A DNA stretch of 26,835 nt from an uncultured Bacteroidales bacterium (GCA_900546445.1 URCV01000022.1:1-26835); one strand, 5' to 3'. Positions 1 through 7,396 are shown, counted from the stretch's first letter. Numbers and translations: made by a program. The notes: generated from the letters alone by a model not told the origin.

Positions 1-243
1 AAGAGCCAATGAACGAGCTCTCTTGACAGCTTGAGCTACTTTTCTCTGGAATTTGAGAGAAGTTCCGGTGATGCGACGAGGCAAAATCTTACCCTGCTCG
101 TTAAGGAATTTCTTCAAGAACTCAGCGTCTTTGTAATCTACGTATTTAATGCCGGCTTTCTTAAAACGGCAGTATTTCTTTTTGCGAACCTCTACGGTCG
201 GTGGGTTCAAGTAGCGAATCTCGCTGTTTTCTACATTAGCCAT
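1..243 (-). CDS. rpsR: 30S ribosomal protein S18 (3' end outside window)
   Basis: The minus strand reads 81 codons from an ATG at 243 to the window edge with no stop, so the C-terminus is cut off by the window. The protein begins MANVENSEIRYLNPP and contains the S18 core: KKKYCRFKKAGI, then DYKDAEFLKKFL, then GKILPRRITGTS followed by the basic helix KFQRKVAQAVKRARSLAL. Bacterial S18 is usually 75-90 residues, so only a few residues are probably missing. S18 sits with S6 on the platform of the 30S subunit, and the gene lies 3 nt after rpsF, so the two are surely co-transcribed. An AAGGAGG stretch at 252-258, inside the last rpsF codons, is suitably placed as a ribosome binding site. Confidence 0.96.
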   Translation of the reverse strand, partial: MANVENSEIRYLNPPTVEVRKKKYCRFKKAGIKYVDYKDAEFLKKFLNEQGKILPRRITGTSLKFQRKVAQAVKRARSLAL

Positions 244-246
244 GGA

Positions 247-657
247 TTAGTCCTCCTTAGTTTCTTCAAATTCAACTTCTTCTACCGGTGCTGGAGCTGC
301 CTCTACCTTAGGAGCGGCTGCTTTGTTGGCGCGAACCTGACGACGGTGCTCCGCATAAGCGATAGCGTGCTTGTCAAGTGCTACTGTGAGGTAGCGGATG
401 ATGCGCTCATCACGGTGATACTGTGTCTCGAGAGTCGCAATGAACTCAGGAGCAGCTTTGAATTCAATCAGGTAGTAGAATCCTGATGTCTTGTGCTGGA
501 TAGGGTATGCAAGCTGCTTGAGACCCCAATCCTCTTCGTACACGATCTCGCCGCCGTTAGCTTTGATAAGATCAATGTACTTGGCAACCGCTTCCTTCAT
601 CTGAGCATCAGACAAAACGGGAGTTGCAATGAAAACGGTTTCGTACTGTTTAATCAT
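247..657 (-). CDS. rpsF: 30S ribosomal protein S6
   Basis: This 136-residue protein has the S6 ferredoxin-like fold sequence: MIKQYETVFIATPVLSD, then GGEIVYEEDWGLKQLAYPIQHKTSGFY, then the strand with RDERIIRYLTVALD. S6 binds 16S rRNA as a heterodimer with S18, whose gene follows 3 nt downstream. The C-terminal 30 residues form an Ala/Glu/Val-rich acidic tail (AAPKVEAAPAPVEEVEFEETKED). Such low-complexity tails are common on S6 in this phylum and are not part of the fold. The start at 657 gives a normal N-terminus. The gene has its own promoter at 704-735, and the acyltransferase gene ending at 736 is therefore a separate or read-through unit. Confidence 0.97.
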   Translation of the reverse strand: MIKQYETVFIATPVLSDAQMKEAVAKYIDLIKANGGEIVYEEDWGLKQLAYPIQHKTSGFYYLIEFKAAPEFIATLETQYHRDERIIRYLTVALDKHAIAYAEHRRQVRANKAAAPKVEAAPAPVEEVEFEETKED

Positions 658-685
658 TTGTTTATAAATTAAATTATTAAATATA

Positions 686-702
686 GTCCCTTAAAAGGGG
701 AC
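686..702 (-). promoter_or_regulatory. Small hairpin at the start of the rpsF leader
   Basis: GTCCC (686-690) and GGGAC (698-702) are reverse complements around a 7-nt TA-rich spacer, and extra pairing is possible if one base bulges. The hairpin sits at or just after the predicted transcription start. Leaders of rpsF operons in many phyla bind the S6:S18 dimer. That motif carries a conserved CCG in a bulge, which I do not see here, so autoregulation by this hairpin is only a possibility. Confidence 0.35.
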
Positions 703-703
703 G

Positions 704-735
704 CAAATATAGCAAATATTTTTCTTAATGCCAAA
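704..735 (-). promoter_or_regulatory. Promoter of rpsF-rpsR
   Basis: On the minus strand, TTTG (735-732) is followed after 20 nt by TATATTTG (711-704). This matches the Bacteroidota -33 TTTG and -7 TAnnTTTG consensus with normal spacing. Transcription should begin near 698-701 and leave a leader of about 42 nt before the rpsF ATG. This is the best-matching two-box promoter in the window. Confidence 0.8.
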
Positions 736-1299
736 TTATTCTGTCACATAGCCACCCCGCCTAAGTCCGGTGAGTCCCATCTTCTTATACTCTTGCTGTA
801 TGCGGGCAGTGTCCTCCCTGGCGTCTCCGTTCAGGGCGAACTTTTTACCGTAGCCTATCTCCTTTTTCTTATAGTCGGCGTGTGACAAGAATACCGGTAC
901 GCCTGTCTGCATAGCTATGGTGTGGTAACCGGTCTTCCATTTGCGGATGGGCTTTCTGGTTCCTTCCGGACAGATTACCAGATAGAAATTTTCGCTTTCG
1001 TTAATGGCGTGAATAAGCGGCATAAGTGCACCGGAAGGGTTCTTCCTGTCTATGGGGAAGGCGCCCAACTTGCGCAGAATCCATCCTAAGGGGCCCTTGA
1101 ATGCCTCTTTCTTTATCATAATGTGAAGTCTGCCGTCCAGTGAACGAAAGTAAAAGAGTCCCAAGACAAAATCCCAGATGGATGTGTGAGGTGCGAAGAG
1201 AAATATGCCTTTTTTCTCTTCCGGAACTACATCTTCGCCCGGTGTGATATGCCACCCGAGCACTTTGGTAAGAATGAAACGGTGTATTTTCGGATTCAT
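736..1299 (-). CDS. PlsC-like 1-acyl-glycerol-3-phosphate acyltransferase family protein
   Basis: The 187-residue protein has both hallmark blocks of the glycerolipid acyltransferase family. The catalytic HX4D is H38-T-S-I-W-D43, and the phosphate-binding block is PEGTR at 111-115. The FPIDRKN segment at 81-87 lies between them. These enzymes transfer acyl groups to lysophosphatidate or related acceptors at the inner membrane. The protein is shorter than classical PlsC (about 240), and I see only weak N-terminal hydrophobicity, so the true acceptor is open; ornithine-lipid or other lysolipid acylation are alternatives. It starts 4 nt after the parE stop codon and is probably translated from the same message. 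There is no obvious functional link with topoisomerase. Confidence 0.85.
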   Translation of the reverse strand: MNPKIHRFILTKVLGWHITPGEDVVPEEKKGIFLFAPHTSIWDFVLGLFYFRSLDGRLHIMIKKEAFKGPLGWILRKLGAFPIDRKNPSGALMPLIHAINESENFYLVICPEGTRKPIRKWKTGYHTIAMQTGVPVFLSHADYKKKEIGYGKKFALNGDAREDTARIQQEYKKMGLTGLRRGGYVTE

Positions 1300-1302
1300 A
1301 AC

Positions 1303-3198
1303 CTAAATGTCTATGTCTTCCAGCTCCTCTTCTGAGCGCAGGTGGGTGCGTATGAAATTCTGCCGTTCGAGAGTATTGTCCCCCATATAGAATTCCATAA
1401 TTTCGCTGATGGATTCTTCCTCTGCCAATTTCACTCTGTCCAGACGCATCTTGTCTCCTATGAAATCGGAGAATTCGTCAGAAGAGATCTCACCGAGACC
1501 TTTGAATCGGGTGATTTCGCAGTTTCCCTTCAGCTTGGCTATGGCTGCTTCCTTTTCCGGAATGTCGTAGCAGTAGTAGTTCTCCTTCTTGTTCTTGACC
1601 CTGAAGAGGGGAGTCTGGAGAATGTGCACGTGTCCGCGGCGGATAAGGTCCGGATAGTACTTCATAAAGAAAGTAAGAACCAGCATACGGATGTGCATAC
1701 CGTCGTCGTCGGCATCGGTAGCCACTATGATTTGGTTATATCTCAAGTCCGCCACGTCTTCCTCTACGCCGAGTGCCGAAATAAGCAGGTTCAACTCCTC
1801 GTTCTCGGCCACTCTCTTGCGGCTCTCCTTATAACAGTTTATAGGTTTTCCTCGAAGCGAGAAAACTGCCTGAAAGTTACCCTGACGTGCTTTAGTGATG
1901 GTTCCGGAAGCGGAATCACCCTCGGTAATGAAGATGGATGAATTATTTATGCACTCCTGAATCTCCTCCGGCGTGCGGTCCGTCACTTTGTCGTTATAGT
2001 GGTATTTACAGTCGCGCAGCTTCTTGTTATAGACGCTTGCCTTCTTGTTCTTCTCGCGGGTCTTTTTCTGGATTCCGGCTATCTCCTCCCTTTCCTTTTG
2101 GGCTTCCTTAATCTTCTCCTCGATTATAGGCACTATCTCCTTATGGATGCGCAGATAGTCGTCTAAAGATTTGGCCACGAAGTCGTTAACGTAAGTTCTT
2201 ATGGATGGGCCGGTCTCTCCGTTCGGTTTTTCCCACATATAGGTAGAGCCCAATTTGATCTTAGTCTGACTTTCAAAATGTGGCTCCTGAATCTGTATGC
2301 TGATGGCGCCCACGATGCCCTGCCTGCAGTCCGCCGCCTCGTAGTTCTTCTTGAAGAAATCGCGCAGTGTCTTCGCTATCGCCTCCCTGAACGCTGCCAA
2401 GTGGGTACCGCCGTCGCGCGTGTTCTGGCCATTCACGAAGGAAGAGATGTTCTCTCCGTAGGAATTAGTGTGGGAGATTACGATTTCGATGTCTTCGCCC
2501 TCCAGATGTATCGGCGGATAGAGCGGAGCCTCGCTCAAGTTCTCCTTCACCAAGTCGGCAAGTCCGTTTTCGGATTTGTAGTTCGTGCCGTTCAGAGTAA
2601 GGGTAAGTCCTTTCTTCAGGTACGAATAATTCTTGACCATATCTTCCACATAGTCAAGGTTAAAGGCGAAGTTTCCGAACATCTCCCTGTCCGGGGTGAA
2701 TCTTATGAGGGTGCCGTTTTTCTCTTTCGTGCTCTCCTCCTTCTCCTCGATGAGGACTCCCTTGGCGAACTTGGCCCAATGGCACATTCCGTCTCGGTTC
2801 GAGCATACGTAGAACTCCTCGGAAAGGGCGTTTACGGCTTTTGAACCTACACCATTCAGACCTACGGATTTCTTGAAGGCCTTGTCGTCGAACTTACCGC
2901 CGGTATTAAGTATGCTGGTAGCCATTACGACCGAGCCAAGCGGAATTCCGCGTCCGAAGTCCCTGACGCTCACGGAGCCGTCTTCGCCTATGTCGATAAG
3001 TATCTGCTTTCCGAAGCCCATAGCGTATTCGTCTATGGAGTTATCTATTATCTCTTTGAGTAATACATAGATACCATCGTCTTGATTTCTTCCGTCACCC
3101 AATCTTCCGATATACATTCCAGGGCGCATGCGGATGTGCTCCATGCCCTCGATGGTTCGGATATTGTCTTCTGTGTAGTGTATTTGCTCTTCTGCCAT
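1303..3198 (-). CDS. parE: DNA topoisomerase IV subunit B (type IIA, GyrB/ParE family)
   Basis: The 631-residue protein has the complete ParE/GyrB layout. The GHKL ATPase comes first, with K48-E49-I-I-D52-N53 and the glycine loop GLNGVGSKAVNALS (113-126). The transducer domain follows at roughly 220-390, and the TOPRIM domain has EGDSASG (426-432) and the metal site DADDDG (495-500). The C-terminus GDNTLERQNFIRTH is typical of this subfamily. The enzyme uses ATP to pass duplex DNA through a double-strand break made by the partner ParC. Its length fits ParE rather than a GyrB with an insertion. parC is not in the window; the next gene is an acyltransferase, so the usual parE-parC pair is not adjacent on this side. 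GyrB is the main alternative. Confidence 0.9.
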   Translation of the reverse strand: MAEEQIHYTEDNIRTIEGMEHIRMRPGMYIGRLGDGRNQDDGIYVLLKEIIDNSIDEYAMGFGKQILIDIGEDGSVSVRDFGRGIPLGSVVMATSILNTGGKFDDKAFKKSVGLNGVGSKAVNALSEEFYVCSNRDGMCHWAKFAKGVLIEEKEESTKEKNGTLIRFTPDREMFGNFAFNLDYVEDMVKNYSYLKKGLTLTLNGTNYKSENGLADLVKENLSEAPLYPPIHLEGEDIEIVISHTNSYGENISSFVNGQNTRDGGTHLAAFREAIAKTLRDFFKKNYEAADCRQGIVGAISIQIQEPHFESQTKIKLGSTYMWEKPNGETGPSIRTYVNDFVAKSLDDYLRIHKEIVPIIEEKIKEAQKEREEIAGIQKKTREKNKKASVYNKKLRDCKYHYNDKVTDRTPEEIQECINNSSIFITEGDSASGTITKARQGNFQAVFSLRGKPINCYKESRKRVAENEELNLLISALGVEEDVADLRYNQIIVATDADDDGMHIRMLVLTFFMKYYPDLIRRGHVHILQTPLFRVKNKKENYYCYDIPEKEAAIAKLKGNCEITRFKGLGEISSDEFSDFIGDKMRLDRVKLAEEESISEIMEFYMGDNTLERQNFIRTHLRSEEELEDIDI

Positions 3199-3218
3199 AA
3201 TCTTTTCTAAAAGTGCCG

Positions 3219-3226
3219 CAAAGTTA
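3219..3226 (-). promoter_or_regulatory. -7 box for parE, overlapping the upstream stop codon
   Basis: TAACTTTG on the minus strand (3226 to 3219) fits TAnnTTTG exactly. Its first three bases are the TAA stop codon of the DUF1573 gene. It would start parE mRNA about 15 nt upstream of the ATG. No good -33 TTTG is visible at normal spacing, so the assignment rests on the -7 box alone. Confidence 0.5.
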
Positions 3227-4285
3227 CAAAATTATAATTTCAATGTAAAGATGTATCAAAGGATGCGACGGGTCATTTGTGTAAAGAGTGACCACGCAAG
3301 TGTTGTCGCTGTCCTTTTGGAAACTGTCCGTCCTTACTGAAAATCTGAATGCGGCCTTGTCCCCGGGACGTATTTCCGATGTGCTTTTCAAAAGATCTAA
3401 CTTATCAGAGTCAAACTCTGTCTTATAGATAGTCAGAGGTGTCTTTCCTATGTTTTCCACCTCGAATTCCGCCTCACTTCTCTCGCCCTTTTGTACTGGC
3501 GAAGGCAGCAGCACGTCCCTCGTCTTCGATACAGGCGCGTCCTTTAGCATCTCTACGCTCCACGACGAAAAGTTCTCCTTAGTTATCGCGGTGAAAGTCA
3601 CGCACTTGCCCGATTTCTCCCCGTCGATTACAGGTGTGCTCACATATAAGTTCTTTCCCCATTTGCTGCGGTTCGAGCGGACGGTGACCACTATGCGAGC
3701 GGTCTTCCCGGCTTCGATGGTCTGATGGGCCGGCTCTATGTGCAGCTCTGCCGTCGAGTCTACCCAGCTAAGCGTCAGTGGCTTATCGGACCAATTGGCC
3801 ACAGTGACCTCGGTGCTGGCCACCTCTCCCTGCGAGAGATTTCCCACCTTGACTACATCTTTTTTCAGGCCAATCCGCCCGTAATGAATCGGGTACGTCT
3901 GTTCGAGCGGCAGTGCTTCCTTATGCACGTCGCCCCGGATATGTAGGTTAAGAGGCTTCTTGTGCCCTTCGAAGTAGACGCTTAAGGTTTTGTCGAAAGG
4001 GTAGGGACCGTCTTCGTTAGTGTAGGTTATGTCGATTCGTGCCTTTTCGCCCGGAGAGAATGGCGTGGTGGTCCAAGTCACTTTCGTGCAACCGCAAGTC
4101 TTCTTTACGTTTCTTATGCTTTGCACATCCTTCGATATGTTCTCTATGGTAAAGGTGCAGGTAAGGTTCTTGTCGTTTACGGTAACGTCGCCCCAGTCGT
4201 GTACCGTTTTGTCTACACGAACGATGTTAGCGAAATCGGTACCCAACGCAAAACTGAGTATGATATAGAATAAAGCGAATTTCAT
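3224..4285 (-). CDS. DUF1573 (HYDIN/ASH-like) exported protein
   Basis: The 353-residue protein starts with a hydrophobic stretch (FALFYIILSFALG), consistent with a signal peptide. Three Ig-like ASH/HYDIN modules follow, at roughly 25-115, 140-230 and 255-350. The first has the family signature FTIENISKDVQSIRNVKKTCGCT, with C64 and C66. The others show the matching V.N.......PL pattern (VTVANWSDKPLTLSWV; FEVENIGKTPLTIYKT). Such proteins are widespread in the Bacteroidota envelope. Their role is not established, and binding to other envelope proteins is assumed. The gene is upstream of parE on the same strand, but parE has its own -7 box, so they need not form an operon. The family call is firm; the function is unknown. 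Confidence 0.85.
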   Translation of the reverse strand: MKFALFYIILSFALGTDFANIVRVDKTVHDWGDVTVNDKNLTCTFTIENISKDVQSIRNVKKTCGCTKVTWTTTPFSPGEKARIDITYTNEDGPYPFDKTLSVYFEGHKKPLNLHIRGDVHKEALPLEQTYPIHYGRIGLKKDVVKVGNLSQGEVASTEVTVANWSDKPLTLSWVDSTAELHIEPAHQTIEAGKTARIVVTVRSNRSKWGKNLYVSTPVIDGEKSGKCVTFTAITKENFSSWSVEMLKDAPVSKTRDVLLPSPVQKGERSEAEFEVENIGKTPLTIYKTEFDSDKLDLLKSTSEIRPGDKAAFRFSVRTDSFQKDSDNTCVVTLYTNDPSHPLIHLYIEIIIL

Positions 4286-4290
4286 TTTTG

Positions 4291-4298
4291 CAAATTTA
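4291..4298 (-). promoter_or_regulatory. -7 box just upstream of the DUF1573 start
   Basis: TAAATTTG on the minus strand (4298 to 4291) is an exact TAnnTTTG match, only 5 nt before the ATG at 4285. If it is used, the message would have almost no leader. No -33 box is visible. Confidence 0.4.
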
Positions 4299-4392
4299 CT
4301 ACAAATTATTACTTTTGTAAGTAAAATGAAAAAATAAATTACCTTAGATTAAGAGGAAATTTTTGAGGATAGATTTGTTTTTGAAGAAGGAG

Positions 4393-4406
4393 TGTGCCGG
4401 GGCACA
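4393..4406. repeat. Perfect palindrome in the divergent intergenic region
   Basis: TGTGCC (4393-4398) and GGCACA (4401-4406) flank a GG centre. The surrounding region is AT-rich, so this GC-rich palindrome stands out. It lies between two divergent genes (DUF1573 and ferredoxin) and about 55 nt upstream of the ferredoxin -7 box. It could be an operator; it is not followed by a T tract and is unlikely to be a terminator. Confidence 0.5.
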
Positions 4407-4440
4407 TGACTGATGAAAAAATATATATAGACCGAAAAGA

Positions 4441-4468
4441 TACCTTAAGATGAGGTAGGTTATTTTTG
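4441..4468 (+). promoter_or_regulatory. Ferredoxin promoter with an adjacent inverted repeat
   Basis: TATTTTTG (4461-4468) is an exact TAnnTTTG match 33 nt before the ferredoxin ATG. Immediately upstream, TACCT (4441-4445) and AGGTA (4453-4457) form an inverted repeat with a 7-nt spacer, ending 3 nt before the -7 box. A protein bound there would contact the promoter spacer. Five-base arms can occur by chance. Confidence 0.5.
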
Positions 4469-4501
4469 AATTTTACGTTATCTAATCAAAATTATTTTAT
4501 T

Positions 4502-4675
4502 ATGGCTTACAAAATTTTAGCAGACACTTGCGTTGCTTGTGGAACTTGCCAGGGAGAATGCCCTTCAGGTGCCATTAAGGAAGGCGATGTGTATTCAATC
4601 GATCCGGATGTATGTATAGGCTGTGGTGCTTGCGCTGACGCTTGCCCTACAGGCGCTATCATTCCTGAAGAGTAA
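4502..4675 (+). CDS. 2x[4Fe-4S] bacterial-type ferredoxin
   Basis: The 57-residue protein consists of two cluster-binding halves. C10-x2-C13-x2-C16-x3-C20-P is followed by C38-x2-C41-x2-C44-x3-C48-P, the pattern of clostridial-type 2[4Fe-4S] ferredoxins. Each cysteine set ends in CP(S/T)GAI. Such proteins carry low-potential electrons in the cytoplasm, for example to or from pyruvate:ferredoxin oxidoreductase, hydrogenase or Rnf, which fits an anaerobe. I chose the ATG at 4502 over an in-frame ATG at 4466, because MAYKI is the usual N-terminus and the extra 12 residues would overlap the -7 box. The gene stands alone, with its own promoter and a terminator downstream. Confidence 0.95.
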   Translation: MAYKILADTCVACGTCQGECPSGAIKEGDVYSIDPDVCIGCGACADACPTGAIIPEE

Positions 4676-4707
4676 GAGCGGGAGACATCACGACGAAAAA
4701 ATAAAAA

Positions 4708-4734
4708 CGCGACCTGTCACAGGGCGCGCTTTTC
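4708..4734. terminator. Bidirectional intrinsic terminator between ferredoxin and transporter genes
   Basis: CGCGACCTG (4708-4716) pairs with CAGGGCGCG (4720-4728) around a TCA loop, with one internal mismatch. CTTTTC follows on the plus strand. An A-rich run at 4696-4707 provides the T tract for the minus strand. It sits between two convergent genes, so it can serve both. Confidence 0.75.
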
Positions 4735-4737
4735 TCG

Positions 4738-4757
4738 TGTCACCGTGAAAGGTGACA
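4738..4757. terminator. Second hairpin behind the ferredoxin terminator
   Basis: TGTCACC (4738-4744) and GGTGACA (4751-4757) are perfect complements around a GTGAAA loop. It lies just after the transporter stop codon on the minus strand and 4 nt after the T tract of the first hairpin. The two probably act as a tandem stop for convergent transcription. Confidence 0.5.
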
Positions 4758-4774
4758 GCAGAACAATTATATAA

Positions 4775-6211
4775 TTAAGCTAAAAACAATATCATAAGTT
4801 GGGCGGCGATGACTCTCAAGAACATAGAGAGAGGGTAGACCGTCGCATATCCGACTGCCGCAGCGTCCGCTTTCGTCTCTTGATTGTCTTCCTTGAGCAT
4901 AGTCTTCTCGGTGTCGTTCGAGAATGCGAGTGCAGGCGGATTCGTGCTACCTCCGGCCAATACACCCATAAGGGTAGTGAGCGGAACTTTCATGGCGAAG
5001 CGACCTATCAGGGCGCATATCAAGAGCGGAACTATGGTAATGATGGCACCGTAGAGAATCCAGGTCAAACCACCTTTGTTGACGATGGTGTCTACGAATC
5101 CGGTGCCGGCCTGAAGACCCACGCAAGCGAGAAAAAGGGAGATTCCTATTTCACGAATCATAAGGTTCGCACTTGTGGTGGTGTAGGTTACCAGATGGAG
5201 CCTAGGTCCGAAGTGGCTGATGAGAATCGACACGATGAGCGGTCCTCCGGCCAATCCTAACTTGATAGGCTGTGGAATGCCCGGGATGTGGAATGGAATG
5301 CTTCCAAGCAGACATCCGAGTGCGATTCCGGCGAAGATGCTGATAAGGTTAGGTTCGTCCAGTTTCTTTAGGGAGTTTCCTAAGATCTTGTTCAATCCTG
5401 CGATGGCTTCTTCAGTACCTACTACCGTGAGCATGTCGCCGAGCTGAAGAACTGTGTCCGGTGTGGCATTCAATTCGATGCCTGCCCTACGGATTTTCAA
5501 GACATGTGCGCCGAGATACTTCTCGAAATCGAGCTTTCCGAGAGTCATTCCGTTAATCTTGCTCTTCGAAATGATGATTTTCTTCTGAATGAGCTTGCCC
5601 TTGCCTTCGATGGTGGTCGTCGCTACGCTGTTTTCCGTTTGCGTCCTACTTTGCTGTGCCGGAGTGAATCCTTTCAATGGCTTGGAGAAGATAGGCTTGA
5701 GCGCGATGAAAGTGAGGATCCAGCCTACTACACCCAGTGGGTATGCTACGGCATATCCCAGTGCTATTCCTGAAGGGTCGCCTCCTGTGGCGTCGGATAA
5801 AGCCTGTTGTGCCGCACCCAGACCAGGCGTGTTCGTTACGGCACCGGACATCACGCCCACCATGGTAGGTGCGCCTATTCCGGTAATCTTAATAAGGGAC
5901 CAAGTGGTTAATACACCTAATAAAATGTATAAACAAGCGAGAAGGTTAAGTTTTACTCCACCTGCCCTGAAGTTTGAAAAGAAGCTGGGGCCCACCTGCA
6001 TACCGATGGAGTAAACGAATAGGATAAGTCCCAATTCTTTAGTAAAATGAAGAAGTTCACCATCGAGTACATAGCCGAAGTGGGAGAAAAGTATGCCCAC
6101 GAACAAAATCCAAGTAACACCCAGCGATATGCCGAAGATTTTACACTTTCCCAGGATTTTGCCCAGCGCGATTACTGTACTCAGTATTATAATAGATAAT
6201 GCTATACTCAT
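4775..6211 (-). CDS. AspT/YidE/YbjL-type membrane transporter with one RCK_C domain
   Basis: The 478-residue protein has the internally duplicated architecture of the AspT/YidE/YbjL family. Two hydrophobic halves (about 1-175 and 290-478) flank a soluble TrkA-C/RCK_C domain (about 205-282, with KINGMTLGKLDF and LQLGDMLTVVGTEEAI). Matching motifs occur in each half: GAVTNTPGLGAAQ (123-135) with ALGYAVAYPLG, and GGSTNPPALAFSN (420-432) with AAVGYATVYPLS. Family members such as AspT exchange aspartate and alanine, and others are thought to handle succinate or other dicarboxylates; the substrate here cannot be read from sequence. Many relatives have two RCK_C domains, while here there is one. The start overlaps the LysR stop as ATGA, so the regulator and transporter are translationally coupled. 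Confidence 0.88.
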   Translation of the reverse strand: MSIALSIIILSTVIALGKILGKCKIFGISLGVTWILFVGILFSHFGYVLDGELLHFTKELGLILFVYSIGMQVGPSFFSNFRAGGVKLNLLACLYILLGVLTTWSLIKITGIGAPTMVGVMSGAVTNTPGLGAAQQALSDATGGDPSGIALGYAVAYPLGVVGWILTFIALKPIFSKPLKGFTPAQQSRTQTENSVATTTIEGKGKLIQKKIIISKSKINGMTLGKLDFEKYLGAHVLKIRRAGIELNATPDTVLQLGDMLTVVGTEEAIAGLNKILGNSLKKLDEPNLISIFAGIALGCLLGSIPFHIPGIPQPIKLGLAGGPLIVSILISHFGPRLHLVTYTTTSANLMIREIGISLFLACVGLQAGTGFVDTIVNKGGLTWILYGAIITIVPLLICALIGRFAMKVPLTTLMGVLAGGSTNPPALAFSNDTEKTMLKEDNQETKADAAAVGYATVYPLSMFLRVIAAQLMILFLA

Positions 6212-7116
6212 TGATTCAACCAGTTATAAGCCCGTTCCATTACAGCGTTACTCTGACTGAGGACACGGATGAATTCGTCTGCGGCGCGTTTGCGGTACGC
6301 CTTTTTGATAGTGTGCACGCAGCCTTCCATCTGTGTGGCCGGTGCATCGATAGGAATGGCTTTCAATGCCGTCTTGTGGAGTAGGGTCGCTTCCGAAAGG
6401 AAGGTTACCATCTTCGTGGCCGATACCAAGTCCAGAAGCACGTTGACTTCATTTATGTCCACCTTCACGTTCAACTTCTCGTACATTCCGGGGAATATGC
6501 GGTCGAACGCATTACGTGCCTGTGTCTCTTTAGCCGGCATCGCGAAGACCTGCCCCTTTATGTCGTCCAGGCTCACTACGCTCTTTTCTGCGAGTGGGTG
6601 ATTCTTGCTGACTATCACGCTCAGGTGATTGTCGAAGAGAATGTGAGAGTCTATTTCCTCGTCGAGGATGTTAGGCTTGAAGCAAAGCACGAAGTCCAAT
6701 TCTCTTTTTTTCAGCATATCCAGCACTTCGCTCATAGTGCCGCAGGTGATGTTGAGCTTCACGCCCGGGTATTGGCTTGAAAACTCCTTTACGCTTTCAG
6801 TTAGGATAGGTGCGAAAGTGTAAGTGATTCCTATGTTGAGGACTCCGGACAGAAGTTGCTTCAAATCGTTGATTTGTGTAAAACATAGCTGTGCGTCCTG
6901 AAGTGTGCGGACGGCTATCGGAAGCAGGTGCTCCCCGCTTTCCGTGAGTGCGACAGAGTGGCTGCTACGCTGAAACAACTCCACTCCGAGTTCTTGTTCC
7001 AAGCACCTTATCTGCTGAGACAGAGTGCTTTGGGTTACGAACAGAGCGCGAGCCGCTTCAGAGAAATTCAGTGTCTGTGCTGTCTTTACGAAGTACTTTA
7101 ACTGCCTGAGTTCCAT
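6208..7116 (-). CDS. LysR-family transcriptional regulator
   Basis: The 302-residue protein has the LysR winged helix-turn-helix at the N-terminus (MELRQLKYFVKTAQTLNF...AARALFVTQSTLSQQI, residues 1-60). A periplasmic-binding-like effector domain follows (about 90-295). LysR proteins bind T-N11-A-type sites and respond to small ligands. Annotation pipelines often call such proteins OxyR-like, but I do not see the OxyR redox cysteine pair in the expected C-x8-C arrangement; the four cysteines in the effector region are scattered. The gene lies between a small membrane protein gene (7 nt upstream) and the transporter, with an ATGA overlap. Control of that transporter, and autoregulation, are therefore the likeliest roles. 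Confidence 0.9.
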   Translation of the reverse strand: MELRQLKYFVKTAQTLNFSEAARALFVTQSTLSQQIRCLEQELGVELFQRSSHSVALTESGEHLLPIAVRTLQDAQLCFTQINDLKQLLSGVLNIGITYTFAPILTESVKEFSSQYPGVKLNITCGTMSEVLDMLKKRELDFVLCFKPNILDEEIDSHILFDNHLSVIVSKNHPLAEKSVVSLDDIKGQVFAMPAKETQARNAFDRIFPGMYEKLNVKVDINEVNVLLDLVSATKMVTFLSEATLLHKTALKAIPIDAPATQMEGCVHTIKKAYRKRAADEFIRVLSQSNAVMERAYNWLNQ

Positions 7117-7123
7117 ATAATGA

Positions 7124-7324
7124 TTAGTCCATTAAGTTCTTATAGTGCTTGAGGCCTTCCTCTACACTTTCTGCATCGCCCAGATCGATGGTTGCCATTT
7201 CCCTTGACTTGTTGTTTGCCTTTGCGCCTACGCTTTGAATGCGTCTGCGACGAGCGAAGTCATCGGAAATTCTAAGAACAAATGCTAATGCTAAACAAGC
7301 GAGTGTGATGATTAATGCTTTCAT
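7124..7324 (-). CDS. Small single-pass membrane protein of unknown function
   Basis: This is a 66-residue ORF. A single hydrophobic helix covers about residues 2-17 (ALIITLACLALAFVLR). A basic stretch (ARRRR) follows, and then a mostly polar tail ending in AESVEEGLKHYKNLMD. The positive charges after the helix suggest the N-terminus points out and the tail stays in the cytoplasm. I do not recognise a family. It is the first gene of the unit with the LysR regulator (7-nt gap) and the transporter, and has a plausible -7 box 49 nt upstream. Its position suggests an accessory role for the transporter or regulator, but this is a guess from context. Confidence 0.65.
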   Translation of the reverse strand: MKALIITLACLALAFVLRISDDFARRRRIQSVGAKANNKSREMATIDLGDAESVEEGLKHYKNLMD

Positions 7325-7373
7325 AATGTTTTTACCTTTTTATTGTTAATTGTTCTGTCATTTTTGACGATGA

Positions 7374-7396
7374 CAAAGGTATGTCTCGATTAATCG
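7374..7396 (-). promoter_or_regulatory. Promoter region of the small protein-LysR-transporter unit
   Basis: TACCTTTG on the minus strand (7381 to 7374) matches TAnnTTTG, 49 nt before the ATG at 7324. Just upstream lies the perfect 10-base palindrome CGATTAATCG (7387-7396), in the spacer between the -7 and -33 positions. A T run further upstream is the only -33-like feature. A repressor at the palindrome would block this promoter. Confidence 0.5.

Noticed and set aside
31..486. A 151-codon plus-strand frame at the left edge
   Set aside because: It overlaps rpsR and rpsF, both unmistakable on the minus strand.
4466..4501. Upstream ATG for the ferredoxin gene
   Set aside because: It overlaps the -7 box, adds 12 residues not usual for the family, and the ATG at 4502 gives the standard MAYKI start.
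6208..7116. Calling the LysR-type protein OxyR
   Set aside because: The redox cysteine pair of OxyR is not present in the expected arrangement, and the linked gene is a transporter, not a peroxide-defence gene.
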